A DNA stretch of 64,000 nt, from positions 12,721,864 through 12,785,863 of the forward strand of contig JACGWO010000008.1 of NCBI GenBank assembly GCA_034509735.1, given 5' to 3'. Of the stretch, positions 1 through 11,106 are shown piece after piece. The notes under the pieces are model-generated. The model was not told the origin of the DNA. It ran no database searches and saw only the letters and a program-made list of their open reading frames with translations. The position numbers were made by a program, and so were the translations under genes. How positions within the stretch are numbered: position 1 is the first letter of the stretch; each line of letters begins with the position of its first letter. Origin of the DNA: Sesamum alatum. Taxonomy: Eukaryota > Streptophyta > Magnoliopsida > Lamiales > Pedaliaceae.

Positions 1-301
1 AATGTGCAAACTTGTCCCTTGACCTCGTCCGTGGCCTCGCCCTCGCCCTCGCCCTTGCGCTCTAGTCACCATCTTGTTTTAAACAAAATGAACCACCACT
101 TAAAATACATACCAAGAGCACATGTAAAAAAAAGTTTTATACTAATTATTACATATGTCAAATACAATTTAACGAAATAGATACGTATAATGGAACGAAA
201 AAAAAAAAGAAATTCACAAATAGTTACGATGTTACACATGTCTTAATCATTCCTGAAATATACAAATTATTAGAATTTCTAAAATACTATTGCATATCTA
301 C
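1..301 (-). other. 3' flank of CACTA transposase; Arg-Gly-rich coding remnant at left edge
   Basis: Bases 15-62 carry a short GCCCTC-type repeat that on the minus strand reads as alternating Arg and Gly codons. Such RGRG tracts are common in the C-terminal or second ORF of plant CACTA elements. No complete gene is visible because the element runs off the window. The rest (about 70-300) is AT-rich with no feature I recognise. Confidence 0.3.
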
Positions 302-943
302 TCAATCATCAATTTCGATATCATCATCATTATCACTAGAATCATGATCCTCGTCATCTTGCTCATCTTCTTCGGATTCAATTTCTTCAATCTCTTCTTC
401 ATCCTGCTCTTCATCTCTTATCCTAGTTGAATTGGAGTTCATGGTATACCGGAGTGCTTCAAACTCATTCAAATCTACTTCTTCTGCCTCTTCATCCGAA
501 ATAATGTTGATCCCATCAAGATCAGTTACCATAGAGATAGGTTGTAGATTTGAAACCTCGCCTTCTTGAAAAGCATTCTCTACTCTTGGTTCAACATTCT
601 CACCTTGTCCTGCAACTAATGGAATATTAAATTTGCCTATAGCTTTTACTTTGCACACCGCCCACCAATCACGCCTTTCCCTTTTCGAGCTAGGAAAACT
701 TGTAAAATACACTTGCTGAGCTTGAGAAGCCAATATAAAAGGGTCATCCGTGCTCAATTTTAATTTAGAATTAATTTCCACAAGACCACATTTATGCCTT
801 TTCAGTCTCTTATCTGAGGTATCATACCAATGGCATTTAAACAACGCGACACCACGCCCCAATCCATAATATTCCAACTCCACAATTTCTTCCAGCAATC
901 CATAGTAGTCCACTTCACATTCACTGTAAGTACTCCCTAACAC
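302..943 (-). pseudogene. CACTA transposase C-terminal part (DUF4216)
   Basis: The 213-residue frame has the DUF4216 signature in residues about 10-105: YYGL, ALFKCHWYD, GLVEINSK, PFILASQAQQVYF and WWAVCKVK. An acidic tail of Asp/Glu/Ser follows (residues about 150-213). In plant En/Spm (CACTA) transposases DUF4216 lies downstream of the catalytic domain and DUF4218. The upstream DUF4218 frame lies on the same strand at 1391-2452, separated by about 450 bp that may hold an intron or decayed sequence. It is part of a dead transposon gene, not a host gene. Confidence 0.8.
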
Positions 944-1390
944 GCATACACCATAGTTTGTTGTTGCTTTAGAGTGACCATACTCTACAGTGTGGAACTT
1001 GAACCCGTTAACAAAGTATCCTTTATAGTATGAAACTCGCCGACTTGGGCCATTAGCTAGCTTCCTTGTATCATCATCAACTGGACTTTGAGTTTGTCGA
1101 ATCTATTACAAAAGAGCATTAAATGTTAAAAATATGTATTTTCAAACTATTATGTTTATGAAATTGCAAGCAGTACACTACTTACATGAGCAAGTAGCCA
1201 CTAGGCAAAGTCTCGATCACGTATGATATCAAGTTCCATATCAGTTATTCTTGGAAATTGTTGTCTCTTTTCTTTATAAAATTTCCTAAATGATTTGAGA
1301 TTATTATATAACTTCTATATCGATTTATGTAATAAAATAAGATAATAATACAAGACGCAGAGAACTTACATCAGATATGGATCGATTTTA

Positions 1391-2452
1391 TCAATAATTC
1401 AACAATACATATCTATGTGCTGCTTTCATCTCATCCTCATCAAGATATCTACCTGCAATTCGAGAACCAAGTGGTCGTCCTGGATGTGTAGAAATTAATA
1501 AATTCCCGCAAGGATTTATCGTTCCTCCATCATCATTTCGTGGAACCCGATTTAATTGAGTAGGTACATTTGGCTCGAAATATGCTGAGCAAAATGTTGA
1601 AACTTCTTCAATCATATATGCTTCAACAATTGAAGCCTCTACTCGAGCCCGATTTTCAATTCTTTTCTTCAAATGACGTAGAAACCTACAATTTGTCATA
1701 TTTTTTCTTAATTTAATATAAATAGTATTATCAATAAAAGAAAAATAATTAACTGGTGAATACCTCTGAAATGGATATATCCACCGATATTGCACAGGCC
1801 CACCAACCTTCGCTTCATATGCAAGATGAATTGGCAAGTGCTCCATTGAGTCAAAAAACCCGGGTGGAAATATCTTTTCAAATTTGCACAATATCTCAAC
1901 AATGTTCTTTTCAAGTTGTTCCATGTGCTCCACACGCAACACCATTAAGCATATGTCTCTAAAAAAGATGCTAAGCTCTGTTAGTGCTTCCCAAATTGGT
2001 TTGGGAAGTACATCTCGAAATGCAATTGGAAGCAATCTTTGCATGAATACATGGCAATCATGGCTTTTCATCCCATAAAACTTGCATTCATCCTCGTTCA
2101 CACAACGAGCTATGTTCGAGGAATATCCATCAGACAGCTTTAATGATTTTGCCCAAGAGCACACTTCTTTCTTCTGTGTTTTACTTAAAGTGTAAGATAC
2201 TTTGGGCTTGTACACTTTTCCATTTGCACCCTCAAATAAATGCATCTCATGGCGACTGCAATATAACTCCAAATCCTTACGTGTTTTAATATTATCCTTT
2301 GTCTTATCGTTCACATCCATAACAGTATTAAAGATATTATCAAACACGTTTTTTTCAATGTGCATCACATCTAAATTGTGTTGAATGAGATTTATGTGCC
2401 AACTTCTCTCCTTCTGGTAGCATAGTTTTGATAACCGATACAAGTCGATCAT
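1391..2452 (-). pseudogene. CACTA transposase middle part (DUF4218)
   Basis: This 353-residue frame opens with the end of the Transposase_21 domain (HNLDVMHIEKNVFDNIFNT, residues about 25-43) and continues into DUF4218 (FPPGFFDSMEHL, IHLAYEA, GPVQYRWIYPFQR, residues about 195-235). The catalytic part that should precede HNLDVMHIEKN is absent. Upstream coding switches to another frame near 2400 (see 2355-2984). DUF4218 is a conserved plant CACTA domain of unknown biochemical role. The product would lack the catalytic acidic residues, so this is a transposon pseudogene. Confidence 0.82.
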
Positions 2453-2984
2453 AGCACGCTTCAGGCATATTGTACTCTGACTTAATATTTAACAATTGAG
2501 CCACAGCAGAAAGTTTGGTGTGATTTTTACAAACATCCCATAGTGGCTCATCAGCATCTTTTAATAAGTCGGAAAAATTTTGTGTTTCTGGATTAGGTGG
2601 TTGTTCATCACATATTGAATTCGGAATAAGCTCAGGGCCCACGGCATCCATCACCATTGTTCTATAACGGGATCCTTCTTCACTAGGGACCCTTGAAGAA
2701 CCACTAGCATCATTTCTCCTATTTAGGGATTCACCATGTGCATACCATATATTGTAACCACGACTGAACCCATTTCTTACAATGTGCAGATGCACATCGT
2801 TTCGACTCAAGAATTTTCTATTGTTGCACATAGTGCATGGACATTTTATTTGTCCATGGCAAACGAATCTTGGATTTGCGAAGGCAAAGCTCAAGAACTC
2901 TTCATCAACCCTTTCGACAAATTCATCCAAAAGATAGCCGTTGTCATCTAAGCGCCGCCACATCCAACTACGGTCGGTGTTCAT
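2355..2984 (-). pseudogene. CACTA transposase N-terminal part (transposase-associated domain)
   Basis: The 209-residue frame starts at an ATG at 2984 and shows the transposase-associated domain: RSWMWRR near residue 5, DEEFLSFAF, then CPCTMCNNRKF with paired cysteines and VHLHIVRNGF (residues about 50-75), probably a zinc-binding unit. Residues about 160-195 match the start of Transposase_21 (LNIKSEYNMPEACYDRL, KTMLPEGEKL). Just after MLPEGEKL the frame loses similarity and the +1 frame picks up near the end of Transposase_21. The simplest reading is an internal deletion of the catalytic core. The start codon fits the usual MxxDRSWM beginning. Confidence 0.85.
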
Positions 2985-3375
2985 GATTTCTGCATTTTCT
3001 GATAATCTTAGATAATCTAATTTGGCTAGATTAATAAACTTGAAATTCTTTAAAAGGATTTGATGAAAATCTAATCATGAACTTATGGAATGAAAATCTA
3101 AGTTCAAATTCTAAGTACGTTACTTCCTACATGGGATCATGTACCTAATAAGAGAGGTTTTGTTACCTATATTGTCTAAGATAACTATGTCGTCATGTAA
3201 ATTCTAGAAAATAATCTAAAATTAGAACTTTCAGATCACTTTAATATTATATGAACATGAACGTAATCACAGTGACTGAAAAATAATATCCAAACATAGG
3301 TAAAGTTATCAAAACAAGATAGAGAAAGCAGACAAGTACCTGAATGTTTGAGTTCAAATGATTGGCTTGTCACCT
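2985..3375. other. AT-rich spacer between CACTA gene and LRR exons
   Basis: No coding similarity or repeat boundary could be fixed here. The remaining 3' exons of the LRR gene would be expected in this interval and are not present, so the breakpoint between transposon and LRR sequence lies within or at the edge of this stretch. Confidence 0.4.
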
Positions 3376-4844
3376 CTAATTTGTACAAGTATCGAAAATC
3401 GATTCTAAACTCCTGTCTGTCAAGTGGTTGTTCTGGGACAGATTCAGCAGTGTCAAGGATGTAAGGTCCTTAATGTTCTTTACACCAACATCAATTAACC
3501 CACCACCACAGACTTCCAGAGACCGCAACTTCTTGAAAGCTGAATAAAAAGACACATTAACTATTTCTGTCAATGACAAAAGATGAAGGCGGTTGAGTAT
3601 AATGGGTTAAGTTATTAGCTTACATCGCAGATAATTGGTTCCAGAATCAGTAATCCGTGCTCCAAAGAGATCCAGATGCATCAACCCAGTCAAATCTGCA
3701 AAGAAGAAATTTCATAATTCAAACAACTTTATAAACACAGAACAAAGCATTTTCCTCTGTGTTGTGTCGGCTGAAATCTAAATGTAGCTAAAAAAAGGTC
3801 TGAAATACTGCTTACCATCACAATAGTATGGAAACAGCAAAAGCAATTGCTCAAGAATATGGAAAAAGAAAAAAGAAAGAATGACATCACAGTCTTTCCA
3901 AGTGATATAATGTCTTCTAGGGGGGCTCCAGGTGGAAAAAAAAAAAGGAAAGAATTTAACAGAAAAAGAAAACTAACTAATCAAAACAAACCTAGGAAAT
4001 GTTGGTTAAGATCAACGTGGAAGTAGAAACGATAGCAGCATGCCTACAGAGACACAAACCTTCAAACCACATCATATACATGTCACATGCAAAGGCCACC
4101 AATCACCATTCTCAAGATTGCCGCATTTACTGAAAAGCATACATCTGTAGGGAAGTTTTTCCTTTTAGTTACCTAGCATAATTGGAGGCTATCACTGAAT
4201 AAAAACACCGATGTTGTTATACTGAAAGCTTTTTCATGCATCAAGTTCCTGATTATGTAATTGACATTCTGCAGAGTAAGTTACAAACAGGAGACAACTA
4301 ATTTAACTCTGCGGGAGTTGGACGTAAGCAGAGCATATTCTATTTCTATGGTAACGTGCTCTTTCTTTTGACCAAATGTATTTCCTGTTGTAGTTTAATG
4401 TTGTCCTACGTGCAATCCATTTATAGAGCTTAACTTTGGACTAGGATGTCTCATCATGCATTTTACATTTGCAAAACATGTAGGAGAAGATTTGTCCTGT
4501 CCACTTGGCGGAGACAAGATAGAAGTATTGAAACCTTTAAGAATGGAGGCGAAACAGTGGAGAAAAAAGCCACAAACAAAGATCCCTAACAGAAGCAGCA
4601 CATAACTTGGACAAGAGAGTACAGTATGAGTGCATACAAGTGAAGCAGAAGTAATGACCATGAAACTAAGATCATGCTGATAGATAACTGCAAAGTCAAC
4701 AGACCAAGAAATCTTACTTGTAAGAGCAGCAAGGCCAGCATCAGTAATTTGACGAGCATCTAAATTGAGAGACTTGAGAGATGATAAGCTAGACAGCTTT
4801 CTCAAACCAGCATCAATAACAACAGTGAAGGATATGATGTAATG
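3376..4844 (-). pseudogene. LRR/RNI-like gene fragment, three exons
   Basis: Three minus-strand exons encode consecutive leucine-rich repeats of the RNI type. Exon A (about 4718-4844) reads SFTVV, then AGLRKLSSL, LKSLNLDARQITDAGL and ends at a GTAAGA donor. Exon B (3624-3695) follows a TTTGCAG acceptor, reads LTGLMHLDLFGARITDSGT and ends at GTAAGC. Exon C (about 3376-3539) follows TTCAG and reads LRSLEVCGGGL, VGVKNIKDLTSLTLLNLSQ. All junctions are phase 1, so the reading frame holds across them. The repeats closely resemble the plant LRR family that includes Arabidopsis At1g15740, which is several hundred residues long. N-terminal and C-terminal exons are both missing here, so this is a truncated copy or captured fragment. 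Confidence 0.75.
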
Positions 4845-6300
4845 CTTAGAAAGAAGTCCAACTGACAAAAACATAATCAACCCATTGGGTCATGAATTGG
4901 TTTTATGTAGCTATTCCCTTCAAAGATTCTCCATATGCATACTTAAACTTAATATGTTCTCATGGATTGATCATAATCCATTTGGTGAGTAGTTTAATCA
5001 TTATTCTAAGAGCCCGGAATTATTAAAAAGCAAACGAATCAGAAAAAGTTAAATGATCCTTCCTTTAAGCTCTAAACCCTAAAAGCTATATAACTCTGAA
5101 AACTAACAGCCTGTGGACGGTTGCCTATGTACGCAGATAAACTCAACCAAGTTCAACTTTAACCCTTAACTACATTTCAAAATGAGCTTATGTAGCTTAC
5201 TGGTGGTTTTAACAAACACAACACACAAGCTCTTATTAGGACTAGATAAAGAAACTCCTTTTCATAACTTGGTTCGCCTTAAGCCTATCATTCTGAACTT
5301 ATACCATAGAGGACCCAAAAACTTAGGAATGCCGGAACAAAAGAGCCATATTGTTCACTTCCATTTCTAATATCTTCACAGAAAGCTAGAGATATGCGTG
5401 TTAATATGTTTGGTTACGTGTTCAGTATTAGTATTATAAGATAAATAAACATAAGTTAAATTACATTAAACTGTGTATTTTTAAATATATATAGGCAAGC
5501 ATTCATAATGTTTTGGGCTATTTTTCAGAGGGTGGAACCATATATACAAACAAGGAAGATAATCTGAGTCAGCCCTCTGCTTCCTTGACAATATGAGGCA
5601 TCTCAACCAAACAGGCCCATTAATTCCATTACTCAACAGCATTACTCCGGACAATTATGTCTGCTTCTTTCAAATTTTCATAGAATGTGGTACTAGTAAC
5701 ACAATCAACCGAAGCTTAAGCCAACATAGTATATCTAAAGTCCATGGCCTTCCTTATTGAAAAAAACAAACATAGTATATAATGTGGTCCTTCCTTTCAG
5801 ATTCATAGGATCTTATTGAAAATCAGAGTAGTTTGAAGATGTACATTTCATCAAAAAGAAAGAAAAAAAGTGATTTACGTCGTTAACCTCAGGGAGAAGA
5901 CTAAATAGCAATCATTTCGTCAAACTATGGGATGGTCGGAGGAGAAGAGAAGGAGAAAAAGAAACAAACGAAGGAGAAGCCAACACACCTGTTGTAGTGG
6001 AAGCCAAGGAGACGCAAACAGAAATCACAAATCAGTGGGGAGAGGATGACATTCGAAATCCACAGTCGAAATCGACAATCGCTGGTCGGAGGAGAAGAGA
6101 AGAAAAAAACGCGGGGAACTCAATTTGGGGATTTTGGAGATTTTAGGAAAAAAAAAAAAAACACAGGGAACTCATTCATAGTGGTTGGTTTTGTTTTTAG
6201 TTTGTTTTGTTTTGATTTGTGGAGATAGAGAGAAAAAAATAGAGATAAATAAGTGTGTGTTTAGAGATATAGTGTATGTTTGGATTTGTTTTTTGAGTTA
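4845..6300. other. Intergenic region upstream of LRR fragment
   Basis: I see no LRR exons or transposase here. Bases 5932-5950 and 6082-6102 share a purine-rich phrase (GGTCGGAGGAGAAGAGAAG), a short direct repeat about 150 bp apart. A TTGTAGTG string at 5991-5998 resembles a CACTA end, but there is no partner and no subterminal repeat. Confidence 0.3.
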
Positions 6301-6329
6301 ATTTTAAATAGTGTAAAAATATATTGTAT

Positions 6330-6525
6330 GTATTATGTTATATTTTGGGAGACAAAAAACACTGTTCATTGTCAAATCATGTCTCTTTTATATATTTATA
6401 TATATATAGTAATATTTATTTTTTTATATGTATTGTGTTGTATATTAGGAGACAAAAAATACTATTCATTGTCAAATCATGTTTCTTTTATATATTTTTA
6501 TAAATGTATATATATAATAATAATT
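6330..6525. repeat. Two tandem ~102-bp repeat units
   Basis: The phrase GGAGACAAAAAA, followed by ACT(G/A)TTCATTGTCAAATC, occurs at about 6348 and again at about 6450, each followed by TTTTATATATTT. The unit is about 102 bp. Function unknown. Confidence 0.6.
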
Positions 6526-6689
6526 ATTTATTTGTAGGTGGATGTATGTATATATGGGAGAACGTGTCAAAACACCCAGTAAAATTATTTTGGGTAATAT
6601 TATGTTTGGTTTTGTTTTCTTAATGTCTCAAAAACATGGGGGAAATGAAACCAAACAAAGGGATTACGTGCTCTTTCTCAAAAAATAAA

Positions 6690-7161
6690 ATTATTTTTAA
6701 TTCCGTCTTTATTTTTGTCTTAGAACTAAAAATTTTTTTGACGGAAACAAAGACGGATTTATTTAAAAAAAATAAATCCATCTAAGACAGAAACAAAGAC
6801 GGATTTATTTAAAAAAAATAAATCCATCTAAGACAGAAACAAAGACGGAAAACCAAAAATTATATATATTTCGAAATCCGTCTTTGATTCCATCTTAGAA
6901 TTTAAAATTCTAAGACGGAAATATTCTGTCATAAACTTTTTGTTTTATTACAAAATCAAAGATGGAATTAAAGACGGAATATTTTTTATATATTTATTTT
7001 TTTTAATTTTTTCGAAAAAGGCCATTGATCAAAAACTTTATTTTATAATTTTAATATGGAAATAATTCCGTCGTTGAATCCGTCTTTGAAGGGTGAAGTT
7101 TATTGACGGATATAAATCCGTCTTTGATTTCCGTCTCTGAAAGTCTGCTCTCTTGTAGTGT
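6690..7161. mobile_element. CACTA-type element end with TCCGTC/GACGGA subterminal repeats
   Basis: The right edge, read on the minus strand, begins CACTACAAGAGAGCAGAC (from 7161), a typical CACTA terminus. The next 450 bp hold about a dozen copies of GACGGA or its complement TCCGTC, often as AAAGACGG. Two adjacent ~51-bp units (about 6752-6850) each contain the palindrome GGATTTATTT...AAATAAATCC. Dense subterminal repeats in both orientations are a hallmark of CACTA elements, where they bind the transposon's accessory protein. No matching left terminus was found, so this is a truncated or eroded non-autonomous copy. Confidence 0.55.
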
Positions 7162-7494
7162 TTGGATGAAATGATGCGTCCATTTGTGTGAAATGGTATG
7201 TCCTTTGGATGAAATGATGCATCCATTTGAGTGAAATGGTATGCCCTTTGGGTGAAATGATGCATCCATTCGGATGAAAAGTCATAACCTTTCAAAGGCA
7301 TCTTTTCTGATTGGACATGTCCGTTCGAAACACATTTTCAACTCCTATAAATAGGCCTCCCATTTCATTTCATTTGATTAAGGATGATAGGATTCAACTC
7401 ATCATAGCATTGATAAGCATAAAAGCATTCTGCAGATAGAGTTTAGTAAGAGAGTTTCAAAATATCATTTGGTTTGCCGTTTCTCAAAGTTTGT
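7162..7494. repeat. Left arm of large inverted repeat, with 43-bp tandem units
   Basis: This arm pairs with 7849-8142 in inverted orientation. Its outer part has three tandem ~43-bp units (about 7162-7290), each starting TTTGG(A/G)TGAAATGATGC. It also has CTATAAATAGG near 7345, a good TATA-box match, mirrored in the other arm. The arm starts exactly where the CACTA terminus ends. Confidence 0.8.
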
Positions 7495-7848
7495 CAAAGG
7501 CTTGTAGGGAATGAATGAGACGGATAGTGCGGGAAATTGTGTATTACGAAGTCGAGGCAAGAGTTAGACTCTTTATCTTTAAGACAATTATTGCCCGCTC
7601 TGGTGCTCACGAAATCGGCAATTTATCTCCTAAAATACAACGACTTTTTATCTCAAAGTAGCAGCATTACAAAGTCAAAGGCTTGTAGGGAATAAATGAG
7701 ACGGATAGTGCGGGAAATCGTGTATTACGAAGTCGAGGCAGGAGTTAGACTCTTTATCTTTAAGACAATTATTGCCCGCTCTTGTGCTCACGGAATCAGC
7801 AATTTGTCTCCCAAGATACAACAACTTTCTATCTCAAAGTAGCAGTAC
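7495..7848. repeat. Two direct 181-bp repeats forming the loop of the inverted repeat
   Basis: GCTTGTAGGGAAT begins at 7500 and again at 7681. The two copies are nearly identical for about 175 bp, through GAGACGGATAGTGCGGG, TGCCCGCTCT and ATCTCAAAGTAGCAG. No open reading frame of note. They sit between the two inverted arms. Confidence 0.8.
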
Positions 7849-8142
7849 TACAAACTTTGAGAAACAACGAATCAAATGATATCTTGAAACTCTTTTACTA
7901 AACTCTATTTGCAGAATGCTTTTATGCTTATGAATGCTATGATAAGTTGAATCCTATCATCCTTAATCAAATGAAATGAAATGGGAGGCCTATTTATAGG
8001 AGTTGGAAAGGTGTTTTGAATGTCCAATCAGAAAAGATGCCTTTAAAAGGTTATGACTTTTCATTCGAATAGATGCATCATTTCACCCAAAGGGCATACT
8101 ATTTCATTCAAATGGACGGATCATTTCATTCAAAGGACACAC
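7849..8142. repeat. Right arm of large inverted repeat
   Basis: This is the reverse complement of the left arm: ACAAACTTTGAGAAAC at about 7850 mirrors the left arm end, and CCTATTTATAGG near 7990 mirrors its TATA-like box. It has one fewer 43-bp unit, which explains the shorter length (about 294 versus 333 bp). Confidence 0.8.
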
Positions 8143-8472
8143 CCACTAGGTTGATCAGACACGACTGGATGATGATTGGGGCCCATCAACCATTATCTAC
8201 GTGTCACGAGCTGTCATAAGCTATCACGAGCTTGTTATGCATCGCACATCGTAACCAATCACTTGTCACGATTTATTCTTTAATTTATCATTCACCATTT
8301 TTCAACAGTTATAATTCTTCCCAAATTTCTATTGCTTTCATATTTATGTTTACTTTTTATTATTTTATCCAATTCTCTTAAAACAAAAAAAAAAAACAAG
8401 TTTAGATATAAATATTGGTTATAAAATTTATGATTGTAATTTATATAAATAAAGGTTTTAATTTTTCAGTGA
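8143..8472. other. Unassigned AT-rich spacer
   Basis: It contains CACGAGCT phrases (8205-8235) and poly(A) near 8385, but no gene or element boundary I can support. Confidence 0.3.
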
Positions 8473-9011
8473 ATGGATAAATTTATTATTAAGAGATGGC
8501 AAAACATAGTGGGATCTTTTACTACACTGCCTATAGAAGCAACACTGAATGTGGAAACAAAAATACATATTTCTAGTTCGTCTAGAATTACTATTATACA
8601 AAAAAAAAAAAATCGTGATGAGTTTAATTCAGATGATATTATAGTTGATCCTAGTATTTGAAAATCAATTGATGAGATTGATGTTGCAATTAGAGATAGA
8701 ACTAGGAGAGAGTATTTGCTAAAGGTGCTTGTGAACCAACTGATAAAAATTTCCTAAAAAATAATATGAAAATGATGAATGGAGGCAATATAGAGCTACG
8801 TGGTTCAAAAACAATGATTGGTTGGAGTAGTGTAGCAAAAGATGTAACATTTTTCTTGTATTGTTATCTTTTCAAACAACTAGGAAAAAGTGCAAAATAT
8901 GGGGGTGATGCTTTCTCAAAGATTGGCTCTATCAATTGGAAGAGGGCGATCGATGCAATTAAAGAACATGTTGGTGTGGTTGGTAGTGCTCACAATTATG
9001 CAAAGCAATAA
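8473..9011 (+). pseudogene. hAT/ZMYM-type transposase N-terminal fragment (TTF zinc-finger domain)
   Basis: The first frame (8473-8661) starts MDKFIIKRW and has a Ser-rich stretch, like the N-terminus of plant TTF-type/HAT-dimerisation transposase proteins. A shifted frame (8766-9011, similarity beginning slightly upstream) carries the TTF zinc-finger pattern: AKDVTFFLYCYLFKQ, GGDAFSKIG, NWKRAIDAIKEHVGVVGSAHN. Full-length relatives run to about 700-800 residues with a C-terminal HAT dimerisation domain. Here the sequence stops (TAA at 9009) after the zinc-finger part, and stops or frameshifts separate the two frames. This is a dead transposase fragment. Confidence 0.7.
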
Positions 9012-9238
9012 ATAGAGATTTATTGTGATGATTTCTCTTCTTGTGAGATTGTTTTATTGAAAAACTAGCTCGAAACCTATATTTTCGGTATGAGGCGAAA
9101 GTTTTTTGAGTTTTCAAGTATAGGAATAAATTATTAGTTTTAGGATATAGGAATAAATTGTTAATTTTAATAAAATCAAAGTATTACTAAAAGTTATCCG
9201 CATAGATATTGTGTGCCATAGTTTCTAATATATAAATA

Positions 9239-9666
9239 GGGTAAATTGCAGCTATCTCTTCTGAGGTTTGACATAATTACAAATACCCCATCGTTGTTTG
9301 AGAAATTATAAATACCTGCGGAGGTTCGTAATCGTCTAACAAATAACTCATTTTCATCCATTTTTATAGGTGAACTGACCAAAATGCCCTTATGTACTGA
9401 ATTATTTTTTATTTAATTCTTAAAAATTTTTGAATTATAATACGTAAGGAGATATTTTTTGAGTTTTTACACAAAAAAGCAATAATGAAATTTGTCTCGA
9501 CTTATTTTTCTATAATTTTAATAAAAAAAAATTAAGGCAAAATGGTTAATTTCAGGCCATCTTTGGTTAAAAATTATAAACCTCATGGAATATTTGTAAT
9601 TTTTCAAACAACAATGAAATATTTATAATTATGTCAAAATTTAGGGAAGGTGGATGTAATTTACCC
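9239..9666. mobile_element. MULE-type miniature element, family A (GGGTAAATT ends)
   Basis: The ends are GGGTAAATTGCAG and GATGTAATTTACCC, and the body carries AAATACCCCAT and TATTTGTAATT-type phrases in inverted order. TATATAAATA flanks both ends (9229-9238 and 9667-9676), a 10-bp TSD in the range expected for Mutator-like elements. No coding capacity. Related copies lie at 31025-36886 (split) and at the right edge of the window. Confidence 0.75.
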
Positions 9667-9676
9667 TATATAAATA

Positions 9677-11097
9677 TACATATATATTCACTAAAGTTCA
9701 AGATCCAAGCACACCTTCCTGATCGAGTAAAGAATTATGAGGGTATTAAGTAAACCCAATCAAATTAGGTGACTGCTGAAAATGAGGAAGTAAAAGCAAG
9801 AACCTGCACAACTTAAGCTGACAGTACAGTCCTCAGTAGATTCAGGAAAAATGAAACACAACAAATTAATAGCCCTATCATTTGTCTACTTCAATCCAAA
9901 TGGTATAAATGCTGATGCTGACTTCACTTTGCAAATGAGAGAGAGAGAGAGACTATTGTAAAATGGACTTATCTACACGGCACCTTCAAAATAATTTTTT
10001 TTTTCCAATAAAATGATTTTTTCTTAGAAATTATGATATTATGTTATTCATCCTAAATCACTATTTTTAAAGATAATAATAAAATATACAAACTATTTAC
10101 CTTTTTATGCTGGTAAGTGTCTTCACACCAATTTCGAAGGAGAAAGTAGCACATTTATAAGGTAACGAGACTTTTTTTTAGGATAAACTCATGAAATTAT
10201 GATAATTCAAATAATATCTTAAGTCACAAGGCAGGGATCACATTGCATGCTACATTATTTGACATTGTCTGTGAAAATAAGGTCACATGCCGATCCTAGA
10301 CCCTTCGTTTGGTAGCTGATAATATTGGCATGCATCCCGCATCGGTTATATACTAAGAGCTTGCGGCTTATAAGTCTTAATACGCCCTCTCTCTTGTTGT
10401 GCACCTTTCAAGGACAATGCATTACGTGACAAGTATTGGTAGCGTCACACACTGCATCATTTTGCTAGATACCTCTTGTCTACTTCCTTTGGCCTTGACT
10501 TTAGGAACGAAGCCAAGTCACAACTTCATTTGGCTGTATATTGAGGAATGAACACAAATTTCTTGGGACAAACATCAAATGTTGATTATAAATAAAAAAT
10601 TTGTCTGACTTATAAACTCGAAGAAATTTAAAATTTTACAAAATTTTGAATTAAATTATTACCCAAAGTCTCCACACAAGGAATTTGTGTGGCACTGATT
10701 GCATCATTTTTATCAAGATTGTAAAAGATGGGACCTATGATTATAACTTAATTTAATTTTTTGTAAAATCAAAATTAATAGAAGTGATTATTGTATTTAA
10801 TAGAATTAATAAAAATATAATCAGGTTAAAATAGTTAGTAGTATAAGAATCAAATTGCAGTAAATGGAGCATTCATATCTGGGCAGTGTCTATTTAAAGG
10901 GCATGCATTAAATGTATTTTATGATGCATCAGCTTCAGCAATTGATGACACAATGAGAGGCTGAGGAAACCAACTTTCCCTCAATGTCAGTCTTCTTGTC
11001 TGGATACAGATGAGATGTGACCTCTTTAATTTATTATTTTCTCCTAATGCATTGACCTTTTCAAATCACCACTTCATTTCTTTCAGTATTCATATCA
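9677..11097. other. Intergenic region, no gene recognised
   Basis: A short (GA)n tract lies near 9940-9952. Bases 10300-10600 and 10860-11090 are less AT-rich and contain a TATTTAAAG string near 10890, but no coding frame or RNA gene can be supported. Confidence 0.35.
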
Positions 11098-11106
11098 TAT
11101 TATATT

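Noticed and set aside
5988..5999. TTGTAGTG as a CACTA right terminus enclosing the LRR fragment
   Set aside because: No partner CACTACAA end, no subterminal repeats and no 3-bp TSD could be matched.
7038..7301. Three overlapping minus-strand frames with HFTQMDASFHP repeats
   Set aside because: They are produced by the 43-bp tandem repeats of the inverted-repeat arm; repetition in three frames shows non-coding origin.
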